Under the pieces are notes generated by a model. The model was not told the DNA's origin. It was given only the letters and a program-made list of their open reading frames with translations, and searched no databases. 14,534 nt of DNA from an uncultured Acidimicrobiaceae bacterium (GTDB lineage Bacteria > Actinomycetota > Acidimicrobiia > Acidimicrobiales > UBA8592), in assembly GCA_913031515.1 (NCBI GenBank), contig CAJWET010000027.1:1-14534 (forward strand), written 5' to 3'. Shown one piece after another: positions 1 through 7,689 of this stretch (position 1 is the stretch's first letter; every line of letters begins with the position of its first letter). The translations under genes were made by a program, and so were the position numbers.

Positions 1-581
1 ATAACCACTGCACTCTTTGCGAGTTCAGCCCGAACGCCGGTAATCCCAAGTAAGCCCACTGCATAAACAAACCCCGTACTTTGGGCACAGAGCGCATCAA
101 GGCGTTCTTCTGTAGTCGTAGGGGCGGCCAACATGATCGTTTCAGTGTCGTTTTTGGAAGCAGCATCAATCCAGTCCTGTGCCTCGTTTAGTGGAAGGTC
201 AGGCAGAATTGCTCCTGAAATACCAGATTCATTGAGTGCATCGGCGAATCGTTCGAGGCCGAAACGATAAACAATGTTGTAATAGGTCATTACCGCTAAG
301 GGAACTTCAGTATCCAGCTCCCGGATTTCCTGAAGAATGTCCATCGGAGTTATATTTTTCCCCAAGACTATGTCATTCGCCTTTTGAATTGTTGGCCCAT
401 CCATGACCGGATCTGAAAAAGGTATTCCTATCTCAATTGCGTCTGCCCCCGCTTCAGCAGCAGCATAAATAGCTTCGATATAGCCATCAAAACCACCCGT
501 AATGTAAGGGACTAGGCATTTCTCGCCATTTCTTATCCTTCTCCGAAGCGATTGCTCGATTCGTTGGGGTTTCCTACTCAT
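1..581 (-). CDS. trpA: Tryptophan synthase alpha chain, 3' end cut by window edge
   Basis: TrpA cleaves indole-3-glycerol phosphate to indole and glyceraldehyde-3-phosphate and channels indole to TrpB in the cytoplasmic alpha2beta2 complex. I translated 193 residues from ATG at 581 to the window edge, about three quarters of the usual ~265. The two catalytic acids are in place: Glu50 in IEIGIPFSDP and Asp61 in MDGP, matching Glu49 and Asp60 of Salmonella TrpA. PDLPLNE and the glycine-rich phosphate region YAVGLLGITG follow. The ATG overlaps the trpB stop as ATGA (578-581), so the two subunits are translationally coupled as in most trp operons. The stop codon lies outside the window. Identity is certain; only completeness is unknown. 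Confidence 0.97.
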   Translation of the reverse strand, partial: MSRKPQRIEQSLRRRIRNGEKCLVPYITGGFDGYIEAIYAAAEAGADAIEIGIPFSDPVMDGPTIQKANDIVLGKNITPMDILQEIRELDTEVPLAVMTYYNIVYRFGLERFADALNESGISGAILPDLPLNEAQDWIDAASKNDTETIMLAAPTTTEERLDALCAQSTGFVYAVGLLGITGVRAELAKSAVV

Positions 582-1732
582 CCAAGGAATTCCATCATCT
601 GCGTTGCATCCTTGTCACCTCGACCGGAAAGATTTAAGAGAACTGTTTTGCCAGCGAGTTCATCACGTTCTCTACTCATCCACGCAAGTGCGTGAGCAGG
701 TTCAAGCGCCGGGATTATCCCTTCCGTACGAGATAACAATTGAAACGCAGCGACAACTTCTTTATCCGTCACTTTCTCATACCGTGCACGACCTATATGA
801 GCTAAATGCGCATGTTCTGGCCCGATTCCCGGGTAGTCGAGCCCAGCTGAGATCGATTCTGCTTCTAGCACTTGCCCCCATTCATCCTGCATAAGATACG
901 ACAACGACCCATGAACCACCCCGGGCGTACCTCGTGAAACCGCTGCGCCACCTGCAGGTTCAACTCCCACTAGCTCAGCTTCAGTATCAACGAAACCAGA
1001 AAAAATTCCTAATGCATTAGAACCACCACCTACACATGCAGTAACAACATCAGGGAGCCTCCCGAGCATATTTAGACATTGTTCATGAGCTTCTTCCCCG
1101 ATCACTCTATGGAATTCACGAACCATCCATGGGTATGGGTGAGGTCCCATTACTGATCCAAGGCAATAATGAGAACCTTCGACTGTTGCAACCCAATCTC
1201 GCATTGCTTCATTAATCGCATCTTTAAGCGTCCTACTTCCAGAAGTTGCAGTGATAACTTCAGCTCCAAGGAGACGCATCCGAAAGACATTCAGAGCTTG
1301 GCGTTCAATATCTACTTCGCCCATATATACGACGCAATCCATGCCAAATAACGCCGCCGCCGTAGCGGTCGCCACTCCATGTTGACCTGCACCCGTTTCA
1401 GCCACTAAACGGTTCTTCCCCATCCTTTTCGCCAAAAGCGCTTGGCCAAGAACATTATTGATCTTATGGGAACCGGTATGATTTAGATCCTCTCTCTTAA
1501 GCAGAACTTCATAACCAAGTTCCTCAGAGAGACGTTCACATTGTGTTAACGGAGAAGGCCGCCCAGCGTAATCCGATAGTAAAAGATCAAGCTCTTTTCT
1601 AAAAGATAGATCCGCCCAAGCTACACGAAACGCCTCTTCAAGCGCTTCACAGGCAGGGACGAGTGTTTCAGGGACGAACATTCCACCAAAAAGTCCGAAT
1701 CTACCGTCGGGTGATGGATCAGTCATCGCCAT
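578..1732 (-). CDS. trpB: Tryptophan synthase beta chain
   Basis: TrpB is the PLP enzyme that condenses indole with L-serine to give L-tryptophan. The 384 residues are close to the usual 390-410. HTGSHKINN carries the Schiff-base lysine (Lys90), AETGAGQHG carries the catalytic glutamate (Glu112), and GGGSNA is the PLP phosphate-binding loop. It is the TrpB1 type that pairs with TrpA, and trpA follows with a 4-bp overlap. Two starts compete. ATG at 1732 has a GGAGG about 10 nt upstream and overlaps trpF by 10 bp. ATG at 1726 would make an ATGA overlap with the trpF stop but sits too far from that Shine-Dalgarno. I prefer 1732. The N-terminus (RFGLFGGMFVPETL) is typical of the family. Confidence 0.98.
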   Translation of the reverse strand: MAMTDPSPDGRFGLFGGMFVPETLVPACEALEEAFRVAWADLSFRKELDLLLSDYAGRPSPLTQCERLSEELGYEVLLKREDLNHTGSHKINNVLGQALLAKRMGKNRLVAETGAGQHGVATATAAALFGMDCVVYMGEVDIERQALNVFRMRLLGAEVITATSGSRTLKDAINEAMRDWVATVEGSHYCLGSVMGPHPYPWMVREFHRVIGEEAHEQCLNMLGRLPDVVTACVGGGSNALGIFSGFVDTEAELVGVEPAGGAAVSRGTPGVVHGSLSYLMQDEWGQVLEAESISAGLDYPGIGPEHAHLAHIGRARYEKVTDKEVVAAFQLLSRTEGIIPALEPAHALAWMSRERDELAGKTVLLNLSGRGDKDATQMMEFLG

Positions 1733-2406
1733 GTCGAATCATCCTCCCAGTTGTACGGATCGTCTCGGAAAACGTTTACCTCATCATTCTCGATTCTACG
1801 GTCACTCTCCGTAGACCGGACCGCTTCAACGAATGCCCGAACAAGTATTGGATCTTTAACACCAGGTGATCTCTCAACTCCAGAAGAAACATCAACCCCC
1901 CATGGTTGAACCTTTCCAATCGCTCCGACGACATTGTCTGGAGTCAGCCCGCCAGCAAGTATCATCGGAACACCTTGAGGGGCATTTTCTGCCATTTGCC
2001 AGTCGAAAACCTCTCCCGATCCAGGTTCCGCTGAGTCTACAAGTACAGCATCGGCGCCGAATGACGCAGCAGCTTGGAATGATTCAGAACCTGCTACAAC
2101 TGCTTTAAATACAGTTCTTACTTCTGACTTTACTTTTTGTACCTGAACTGGAGATTCAAAACCATGCAACTGAGCTGCCATTAAGCCAGTATTGTTGACA
2201 ATCTTGATGACACGCTCAGGCAACTCATTACGAAAAACACCCACAGTTAAGATATCCGGAGGGAGCCTCCTAACAATTTCGGCTACTCGTGTTATTGCAA
2301 CCTGACGAGATGACGGAGCGAAAACAAATCCAACAGCATCAGCCCCAACGGCTACCGCTAAAAGAGCGTCTTCTTCATTCGTTACACCACATATCTTTAT
2401 GAACAC
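1723..2406 (-). CDS. trpF: Phosphoribosylanthranilate isomerase
   Basis: TrpF performs the Amadori rearrangement of N-(5'-phosphoribosyl)anthranilate to CdRP, the third step to tryptophan, on a (beta/alpha)8 barrel. The general base Cys6 (IKICGVTN) and general acid Asp124 (VLVDSAEPGSG) are present, as are the C-terminal phosphate-binding segments ILAGGLTPDNV and GVDVSSGVE. The start is GTG at 2406, 48 bp after trpC, without a clear Shine-Dalgarno. A TAATGT hexamer ends 6 nt before it and could be a weak internal -10. At 227 residues the protein is about 20 longer than usual because of an acidic, Trp-containing tail (from about residue 205) that runs into the trpB start region. A dedicated TrpF is notable in an actinobacterium, since many use the dual-function HisA homologue PriA. 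Confidence 0.96.
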   Translation of the reverse strand: MFIKICGVTNEEDALLAVAVGADAVGFVFAPSSRQVAITRVAEIVRRLPPDILTVGVFRNELPERVIKIVNNTGLMAAQLHGFESPVQVQKVKSEVRTVFKAVVAGSESFQAAASFGADAVLVDSAEPGSGEVFDWQMAENAPQGVPMILAGGLTPDNVVGAIGKVQPWGVDVSSGVERSPGVKDPILVRAFVEAVRSTESDRRIENDEVNVFRDDPYNWEDDSTWR

Positions 2407-2454
2407 GTTACGACATTACCGGAATTTCACCGATGAATAACAGAATTACTTCCA

Positions 2455-3237
2455 TCAAAGCCCTTTAAAGGAAGAAATCAAAGACGACGGGTCAGATGCC
2501 GTAACAAATGCCTCTCCAACCAAAACAGCCTGATAGCCAGCTTGTGCAAGAGCAACAGCATCGTCTAGACCACGGATTCCGCTTTCTGCAACTCGTATTA
2601 CATTTGGAGGAATTCTCTCAATTACGCGAATTGCTCTTTCCTGATCTACGGTAAATGTCACTAGATCCCGCTGGTTTACTCCAATTATGTTTGCTCCCGC
2701 ACGTAATGCTCGCTCCACTTCTCTTTCGTCATGAGTTTCAACCAACGCATCCATTCCCAATTCTTTCGTTAACGAAAGAAACTCCCGAAGTTTTTCGTCT
2801 TCAAGAGCAGCAACAATCAGAAGTACGCAATCAGCCCCCATCAAACGAGCATCACAAATATCGCGTTTGTCCATTGTGAAATCCTTCCGCAAGATTGGGA
2901 TTTTTGTACTAGAGCGCGCAGCAATCAAATCTTGGCTTGAGCCAGAAAAGAATTCAGCATCCGTCAAGACCGAAATACAGCTTGCTCCAGCCGATTCATA
3001 AAGCGATGCCAAAGCTACAGGGTCTAGATCGTCTCGAAGATTTCCTTTGGATGGCGACCGTCTTTTAATTTCTGCAATCACAGAAAGGCCAGAAGTGGAA
3101 CTGATTGCGTTGGCGAAATCTCTAGAATCATCTATCTGCTCGGCTTTCTCTAAAAGTTTACTAAATGACCTAGAGTCAGCAGAGCAGCGTTGTCTATGAA
3201 AAGCGAGAATGTCATCAAGATATGTCCGAGACCCCAT
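2455..3237 (-). CDS. trpC: Indole-3-glycerol phosphate synthase
   Basis: TrpC closes the indole ring, converting CdRP to indole-3-glycerol phosphate with loss of CO2 and water. The family signature AEIKRRSPSKG holds catalytic Glu56 and Lys58. LRKDF supplies Lys118, and VETHDE, IGVNQRDL, VAESGI and VLVGEAF give the remaining barrel strands. The start is ambiguous. The frame is open up to a TTG at 3297 that overlaps ygfZ, but the added 20 residues are basic and unlike the family. The protein from ATG at 3237 begins MGSRTYLDDILAF, as IGPS proteins do, and its 260 residues are the normal length. No strong Shine-Dalgarno precedes 3237, so translation may depend on coupling from ygfZ, which ends 40 bp upstream. 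Confidence 0.96.
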   Translation of the reverse strand: MGSRTYLDDILAFHRQRCSADSRSFSKLLEKAEQIDDSRDFANAISSTSGLSVIAEIKRRSPSKGNLRDDLDPVALASLYESAGASCISVLTDAEFFSGSSQDLIAARSSTKIPILRKDFTMDKRDICDARLMGADCVLLIVAALEDEKLREFLSLTKELGMDALVETHDEREVERALRAGANIIGVNQRDLVTFTVDQERAIRVIERIPPNVIRVAESGIRGLDDAVALAQAGYQAVLVGEAFVTASDPSSLISSFKGL

Positions 3238-3277
3238 GACCCGATTGTAATGGCGACTACATCGATGATGCTGGCGT

Positions 3278-4138
3278 TTAGATGAAAGCGCTTTCAATTA
3301 GAACGGGAATGTCATCGATTACCGCTGTCCCGGGAACTTCGAAAGATCGTGCGACATACCCGAGACCTATTGTTCCTGTCCCAGAGTCAGCAGCTGAAGT
3401 AACACGACCTACCGCTCCGCTCTCTCCTTTAATTTCTGCGCCAGTAGCAAATACGCCGGATGTAGTAATTCGGCTCAAGTGCTTGGGAACCCTATTCCCT
3501 CGACTATCCAGACGAGCTACCAACTCCTGCCCCGTATAACAGCCTTTCGTGAAACTCACGCTTCTCGCCACTAGATTTGTCTCCGCTGGAATGACGTCTT
3601 CAGTTAATTCTGCTCCCATTCGCGGGATCCCATTACTAATTCTTAAGAATTCGTATTCATCTTGAGTCCCTATTTCGCAACCATCAGGCGGAACAGAAGT
3701 TCTATCAAGCAGATCAAAGCCTTCGAGACTCGGCCAACCAGCATCACTAGTGATTTCAGCCGTACTTGAGATTTCCTTTATCGCATTAGCCCCTTGTCCC
3801 AAGATGCTCACGGTCTGTAGTTGGGTGGCTTCGATCTCACATTGCACCCGAATTTTAAACCTTTCCAATCGATCTAGTGCGACCTGACCCCACCCTTCTT
3901 CCATATCGAGCACATACTCTTCGTTCTGCAAACGAGAGATTCTTAGCCACACATTGATTTTCCCATTTGGGTTTAACAAAAAGGACCATGCGGACTCATT
4001 ATCAGAGATTGTGTTGACATCCTGGCTGACTTGCCCCTGAAGAAATTGTTCAGTGTCAGGTCCTACACATCGCAGAACGTCCCTTCGGCTGACATAGGCG
4101 CGGGGGGTATCCGCCAGTTCATGTAAATCGTGTTTAAT
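3278..4138 (-). CDS. ygfZ: YgfZ/GcvT-like folate-binding protein, noncanonical start
   Basis: YgfZ-family proteins bind tetrahydrofolate on a GcvT-like fold and help maintain iron-sulfur enzymes. The diagnostic motif KGCYTGQE is at residues 198-205. The N-terminal family signature (GPDTEQFLQGQVSQDV, then LLNPNGKI) is also in frame, which shows the gene must begin upstream of about 4090. No ATG, GTG or TTG lies in frame between that signature and the in-frame stop at 4172-4174. The first such codon is TTG at 3979, which would delete the N-terminal signature. The most plausible start is ATT at 4138, 7 nt after a GGGGG Shine-Dalgarno in the trpE end, giving 286 residues. CTG at 4141, overlapping the trpE TGA, is the alternative. 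A sequencing error at the start codon is also possible. It lies between trpE and trpC. Confidence 0.85.
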   Translation of the reverse strand: MKHDLHELADTPRAYVSRRDVLRCVGPDTEQFLQGQVSQDVNTISDNESAWSFLLNPNGKINVWLRISRLQNEEYVLDMEEGWGQVALDRLERFKIRVQCEIEATQLQTVSILGQGANAIKEISSTAEITSDAGWPSLEGFDLLDRTSVPPDGCEIGTQDEYEFLRISNGIPRMGAELTEDVIPAETNLVARSVSFTKGCYTGQELVARLDSRGNRVPKHLSRITTSGVFATGAEIKGESGAVGRVTSAADSGTGTIGLGYVARSFEVPGTAVIDDIPVLIESAFI

Positions 4139-5646
4139 CAGGATGCCCCCTTTCTTATTTGCGTCATTCTCTCAGCGGGCTTAACTGCAGACAACAGGGT
4201 TATTGCTTTGTTCCAGCATTCCTGATATTCACCTTCGGGATCACTATCCGCCACGATTCCCGCTCCAGCTTGAACCGATGCTAGTGAACCTGTAATAACC
4301 ATTGTTCGAATAGCGATTGCGTTGTCGATATTTCCGGATAGATCAAGGTAACCGACTATGCCAGCATATGGCCCACGCTTAGTCGGTTCAAGATCATCAA
4401 TGATTTCCATGGCTCGAACTTTTGGTGCCCCCGAAACAGTTCCAGCAGGAAAAGTTGCGCGAAGAACATCCACAGGGGTTTTTCCTTCCGCTAACTGGCC
4501 AGAAACCTGTGAAGTGAGATGCATTACGTGACTGTAATGTTCTAGAGTCATCATTTCGTCCATTTCGAGGGTTCCATAACGTGAAACTCTCCCCAAGTCA
4601 TTGCGCGCAAGATCAACCAGCATTACGTGTTCTGCCAATTCTTTTGGGTGTTCTTGGAGTTCAGCGGCAAGTCTTCTATCTTCTTCTTCATTCTCCCCTC
4701 GAGCGCGAGTACCAGCAATTGGACGGGATACCACCCGATCTCCTAGTACTTGCACCATCGGCTCTGGAGAACATCCAACCAATGTGACTTCATCCTGTCG
4801 CACATAATACATGTATGGACTGGGGTTAATTTGTCGAAGGACTCTATACACATCGAAGGAATCAGCATTTAAGTCGAAATCGTAACGCTGTGATAGTACT
4901 ACCTGGAAAATATCCCCAGCTAGAATATGTTCTTTCGCTACCTCAACAGCGGCGCAGAACTCTTTCTTCGTCATAGTGGATTCAACGTTAGGGAGTTCAC
5001 CATCGAGAATGGGAGGTGTCAGTAGCGGTTCATGAATGGGACGCGCTCCATCCGCAGCAAGGAGCTCTAGTCGGTTTAGTGCGTCAGCATAAGCTGATTC
5101 AATTTCGATTGAAGTCCCACCGAGTGGAACTATCGCATTTGCAATTAGAATAACTCTCTGTTTCCAGTGATCAAAGACCGCAAGTTCTCCGATCACTGAC
5201 AAAATTGAATCCGGAATAGACAAATCGTCCTCTGGCGTATTTGGCAAGTCTTCAATCTCCCGCACTACGTCATAGCCGATATATCCCATTATCCCGCTGT
5301 GCATAGGAGGGAGTTCATCTAGGCGTGGAGCAGTTAGTTGACTTTGGAGGTTTTCAATGAAGCCGAGCAATTGTCCATCTTCAGGAATTGGTATGGGGGA
5401 ATCACCAATTACTGATATCTCACCATTCTCTTTTGTGATGGTGAGGAGTGGGTTCCGGCCTATAAATGACCAGCGACTCCAACGCTCCCCATGCTCAACT
5501 GATTCCAGTAAGAACCCAGAGCCATTTCCTACAACTCTTGCAAATGCAGCAACAGGGGTAATGTAGTCTGCAACAAGTTCTTGCCAGACAGGTATGACCG
5601 TATCTTTTTTGGCTAGTTCACTGAATTTTTCTAGCGAGGTAGTCAT
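4138..5646 (-). CDS. trpE: Anthranilate synthase component I
   Basis: TrpE makes anthranilate from chorismate, normally using ammonia from the glutaminase TrpG, which is not in this window. The 502 residues include the N-terminal regulatory domain and the C-terminal chorismate-binding domain. The latter has GCSPEPMV, RPIAGTRARG, LAEHVMLVDLARNDLGR, SGAPKVRAMEII and GPYAGIVGY. The NPSPYMYY segment favours TrpE over the paralogue PabB. The N-terminal LLES motif (residues 46-49), part of the tryptophan-binding feedback site, is intact, so allosteric inhibition by tryptophan is likely. The start ATG at 5646 is 3 bp after the GroES-like stop and lacks a strong Shine-Dalgarno, suggesting coupled translation. 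There is no room for a leader peptide or attenuator directly upstream. Confidence 0.97.
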   Translation of the reverse strand: MTTSLEKFSELAKKDTVIPVWQELVADYITPVAAFARVVGNGSGFLLESVEHGERWSRWSFIGRNPLLTITKENGEISVIGDSPIPIPEDGQLLGFIENLQSQLTAPRLDELPPMHSGIMGYIGYDVVREIEDLPNTPEDDLSIPDSILSVIGELAVFDHWKQRVILIANAIVPLGGTSIEIESAYADALNRLELLAADGARPIHEPLLTPPILDGELPNVESTMTKKEFCAAVEVAKEHILAGDIFQVVLSQRYDFDLNADSFDVYRVLRQINPSPYMYYVRQDEVTLVGCSPEPMVQVLGDRVVSRPIAGTRARGENEEEDRRLAAELQEHPKELAEHVMLVDLARNDLGRVSRYGTLEMDEMMTLEHYSHVMHLTSQVSGQLAEGKTPVDVLRATFPAGTVSGAPKVRAMEIIDDLEPTKRGPYAGIVGYLDLSGNIDNAIAIRTMVITGSLASVQAGAGIVADSDPEGEYQECWNKAITLLSAVKPAERMTQIRKGAS

Positions 5647-5649
5647 CGC

Positions 5650-6075
5650 CTAGAGGTAAAGTCCGGTCGACCCCTGGTCAAGCCGTTCGGCTGCAACCGC
5701 ATGGACGTCGCGTTCTCTAAGAATGATGTAATCTTTGCCTCGAACTTCAACTTCATAACGATCTTCAGGGTTAAAAAGGACCTGATCTCCTATTTCCATA
5801 CTTCGCACATTTGGTCCGGTTGCTTTGATTTCAGCCCACGCAAGACGTCGAGATACTTGTGCAGTTGCAGGAATGAGAATGCCGCCCGTGGATCGTCGCT
5901 CGCCCTCATCAGTAGGGATCTCTACAAGGATCCGGTCATTTAACATCTTTATTGGCAACCGGTCAGAAGGGGAAGGAGTATGAGTTTTCTTACTCTCATT
6001 TCGAGCTTTTTTTACTTTCGGCTTTGAAGGTTTCTCTTCCGTATTCTCAGTTGTAGATGTTTCGGTTGTGCTCAC
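5650..6075 (-). CDS. GroES-like co-chaperonin with Lys-rich N-terminal extension
   Basis: Residues about 41-130 match the GroES (Cpn10) fold: PIKMLNDRILVEI at the start, a mobile-loop region with GGILIP, VGP-like ATGPNV, IGDQVLF, and the closing DYIILRERDVHAV. GroES caps the chaperonin GroEL. The mobile-loop hydrophobic tripeptide (ILI) is kept, so GroEL contact is possible. The loop region differs from standard GroES, and about 40 residues rich in Lys, Ser, Thr, Glu and Pro precede the domain. These look disordered. I therefore read it as a divergent paralogue rather than the housekeeping groES; no groEL is nearby. The start is GTG at 6075 with GGAG 4 nt upstream. It is 3 bp ahead of trpE and 64 bp after hisF, so it probably opens the trp half of the block. 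Its role there is unknown. Confidence 0.85.
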   Translation of the reverse strand: MSTTETSTTENTEEKPSKPKVKKARNESKKTHTPSPSDRLPIKMLNDRILVEIPTDEGERRSTGGILIPATAQVSRRLAWAEIKATGPNVRSMEIGDQVLFNPEDRYEVEVRGKDYIILRERDVHAVAAERLDQGSTGLYL

Positions 6076-6079
6076 GATG

Positions 6080-6094
6080 CTCCAAACTATCGGC
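6080..6094 (-). promoter_or_regulatory. 15-base motif and putative -10 before GroES-like gene
   Basis: Read on the minus strand, GCCGATAGTTTGGAG ends 4 nt before the GTG start at 6075. It contains TAGTTT (6089-6084), which fits the actinobacterial TANNNT -10 box and would place the transcription start within a few bases of the GTG, and GGAG, which could serve as a ribosome-binding site. The identical 15 bases precede mshD at 12204-12218. No convincing -35 is visible. It would give the GroES-trp genes a promoter separate from the his genes. The role is inferred. Confidence 0.45.
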
Positions 6095-6139
6095 TTATCA
6101 CAAAAGTAGCGACTATCGATACAAGTTGTTTTGTTTTTT

Positions 6140-6934
6140 TTAAATGTTTTTAAAAGTTGGCCTTACGGATACACCGTGCCGTTTAAGGTATTTTTTGACA
6201 TCGGCGATACTAAGTTCTCCGAAGTGAAAAACACTTGCAGCTAAGAGAGCATCAGCAGAGCCTTGTATAACACCGGCGAGAAAATCTTCGAGTTTCCCTA
6301 CCCCACCGCTTGCGATGATCGGAATATTCGTTGCGCTAGATACGACCTCAAGCAGTTGACAGTCGAATCCATCTTTTGTGCCGTCTCTATCCATGGATGT
6401 AAGAAGGATCTCGCCTGCTCCAAGGCTTTGGCCCTCCAGAGCCCATTCGACCACGTCAAGCTCGGTGGGGGTCCTACCACCATTGACATAGACCTGATAA
6501 CCACTCTTTGCTCGTATATTTTCATCTTCAATGTTTCTCCGCGCATCAATTGCTAGAACGACACATTGGTTACCGAATTCTGAAGCAATTTCTGAAATAA
6601 GTTTCGGCCGCTTTACTGCAGCAGTATTCAGAGATACTTTTTCTGCTCCTTCGCGGAGAAGCTTCCTAGCATCGGCCACAGTCCTTACACCTCCTCCGAT
6701 AGTAAAAGGAATAAAGACTTCTTCAGCGCAACGCCGAACTAGGTCGTAGACTGTATCCCGGTTATCTGAAGAGGCCGTTATATCTAGGAAAACGAGTTCA
6801 TCGGCACCTTCAAGGTCATACCGAGCTGCAAGCTCGACAGGGTCACCTGCATCAACAAGATTAACGAAATTTGTTCCCTTCACCACACGCCCCTCAGAAA
6901 CATCAAGGCAGGGGATGATTCTGATGCTCTTCAT
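6140..6934 (-). CDS. hisF: Imidazole glycerol phosphate synthase, cyclase subunit
   Basis: HisF takes ammonia delivered by HisH and converts PRFAR to imidazole glycerol phosphate and AICAR, linking histidine and purine synthesis. The two catalytic aspartates are Asp11 (RIIPCLDV) and Asp130 (VLAIDARR). FTIGGGVR and IIASGGVG are the phosphate-binding strands of the barrel, and 264 residues is a normal length. The ATG overlaps the hisA stop as ATGA (6931-6934). Its partner hisH is one gene further upstream in the same transcript. After the stop the message is A-rich with no hairpin, so I see no terminator between hisF and the GroES-like gene. Confidence 0.98.
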   Translation of the reverse strand: MKSIRIIPCLDVSEGRVVKGTNFVNLVDAGDPVELAARYDLEGADELVFLDITASSDNRDTVYDLVRRCAEEVFIPFTIGGGVRTVADARKLLREGAEKVSLNTAAVKRPKLISEIASEFGNQCVVLAIDARRNIEDENIRAKSGYQVYVNGGRTPTELDVVEWALEGQSLGAGEILLTSMDRDGTKDGFDCQLLEVVSSATNIPIIASGGVGKLEDFLAGVIQGSADALLAASVFHFGELSIADVKKYLKRHGVSVRPTFKNI

Positions 6935-7689
6935 GATTCTTCCTTATTCAATTGCATTGTTTCGCAAATATTGAGAGCTGATGTTAGGTCAATTTTTTTT
7001 TCATACAGAGATTTACCAACGATCACTCCCCCAAGACTTCGGTTGTTCGCCTTTAGTTGTACAAGGGTTTCAAGATCTTGGAGGGAGCCCACACCTCCCG
7101 AAGCGATGACCTCAAGTGTCGTTGAATTGAGGACTTCCTCCAGCCCAAGAGTGTCTGGGCCTAGGAGGGTTCCATCGCGCTCAATTTCTGTGACTACAAC
7201 CGCATCAACACCCGACTCTTCAAATTGGATGGCCATGTCAGCAACTTTAAGCCCAGTATCCTGTTTCCAGCCTCGAGTCGCTACAAGTCCCTTTCTTCCA
7301 TCTAGACCTACAGCTATCCGGTGTCCGAGGCGCGTCAGGTCTTCAACAATTCTCGGATTTTCAACAGCAACCGTTCCAACAACGACGCGCTCTACTCCGC
7401 TGTCAAACAGTGCCTTGGCTGAATCGACACTCCTAATTCCTCCACCCGTTTGGACCGGGATGGATACCGCTTCAGCTATATGGGCGACAACTTCCTTGTT
7501 CTCTGGATTCCCAGTCCTTGCCGCATCGAGGTCAACAACGTGTATCCATTGCGCTCCATCGGAAGCAAATTGTAACGCTTGGGACACTGGGTCGTCGTTG
7601 TAGATTGTTTCTAGGTCGTAGTCGCCTTGATGTAGGCGAACACATTTTCCATTTACAATATCGATAGCTGGATAAACCACAAAGTGCAT
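6931..7689 (-). CDS. hisA: ProFAR isomerase (HisA)
   Basis: HisA isomerises ProFAR to PRFAR by an Amadori rearrangement. The 252-residue barrel begins with YPAIDIVNGKCVRL, carrying the catalytic base Asp10. Asp130 in VGLDGRKG is the acid. VQTGGGIRS and IASGGVGS are the two phosphate-binding repeats. In many actinobacteria this protein is PriA and also does the TrpF reaction. Here GGGIR occupies the place where PriA proteins typically have SGGIR, and a separate trpF is present, so I call it a single-function HisA. That call rests on my recall of the PriA sequence. The start ATG shares one base with the hisH stop (TAATG). Confidence 0.97.
   Translation of the reverse strand: MHFVVYPAIDIVNGKCVRLHQGDYDLETIYNDDPVSQALQFASDGAQWIHVVDLDAARTGNPENKEVVAHIAEAVSIPVQTGGGIRSVDSAKALFDSGVERVVVGTVAVENPRIVEDLTRLGHRIAVGLDGRKGLVATRGWKQDTGLKVADMAIQFEESGVDAVVVTEIERDGTLLGPDTLGLEEVLNSTTLEVIASGGVGSLQDLETLVQLKANNRSLGGVIVGKSLYEKKIDLTSALNICETMQLNKEES

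Noticed and set aside
3238..3297. TrpC start at TTG 3297
   Set aside because: The extra 20 residues are basic, overlap ygfZ and do not resemble IGPS N-termini. ATG 3237 begins at the family's normal position.
3278..3979. ygfZ starting at TTG 3979
   Set aside because: This cuts off the in-frame conserved FLQGQVSQDV region, so it cannot be the full protein.
5641..5660. Trp leader peptide before trpE
   Set aside because: trpE starts 3 bp after the GroES-like stop, and no Trp-codon-rich short frame exists before either gene.
6120..6142. T-run after hisF that might be a terminator
   Set aside because: The run is T on the plus strand, so the his transcript carries A's there. No hairpin precedes it and no plus-strand gene ends nearby.
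6298..6549. Open frame of 83 codons on the minus strand inside hisF
   Set aside because: It lies in another frame of hisF on the same strand, with no domain, and hisF is clearly the coding frame.
6971..7603. A 210-codon open frame on the plus strand
   Set aside because: It is exactly antisense to hisA, rich in Ser, Thr, Pro and Arg as shadow frames are, with no recognisable domain or ribosome-binding site.
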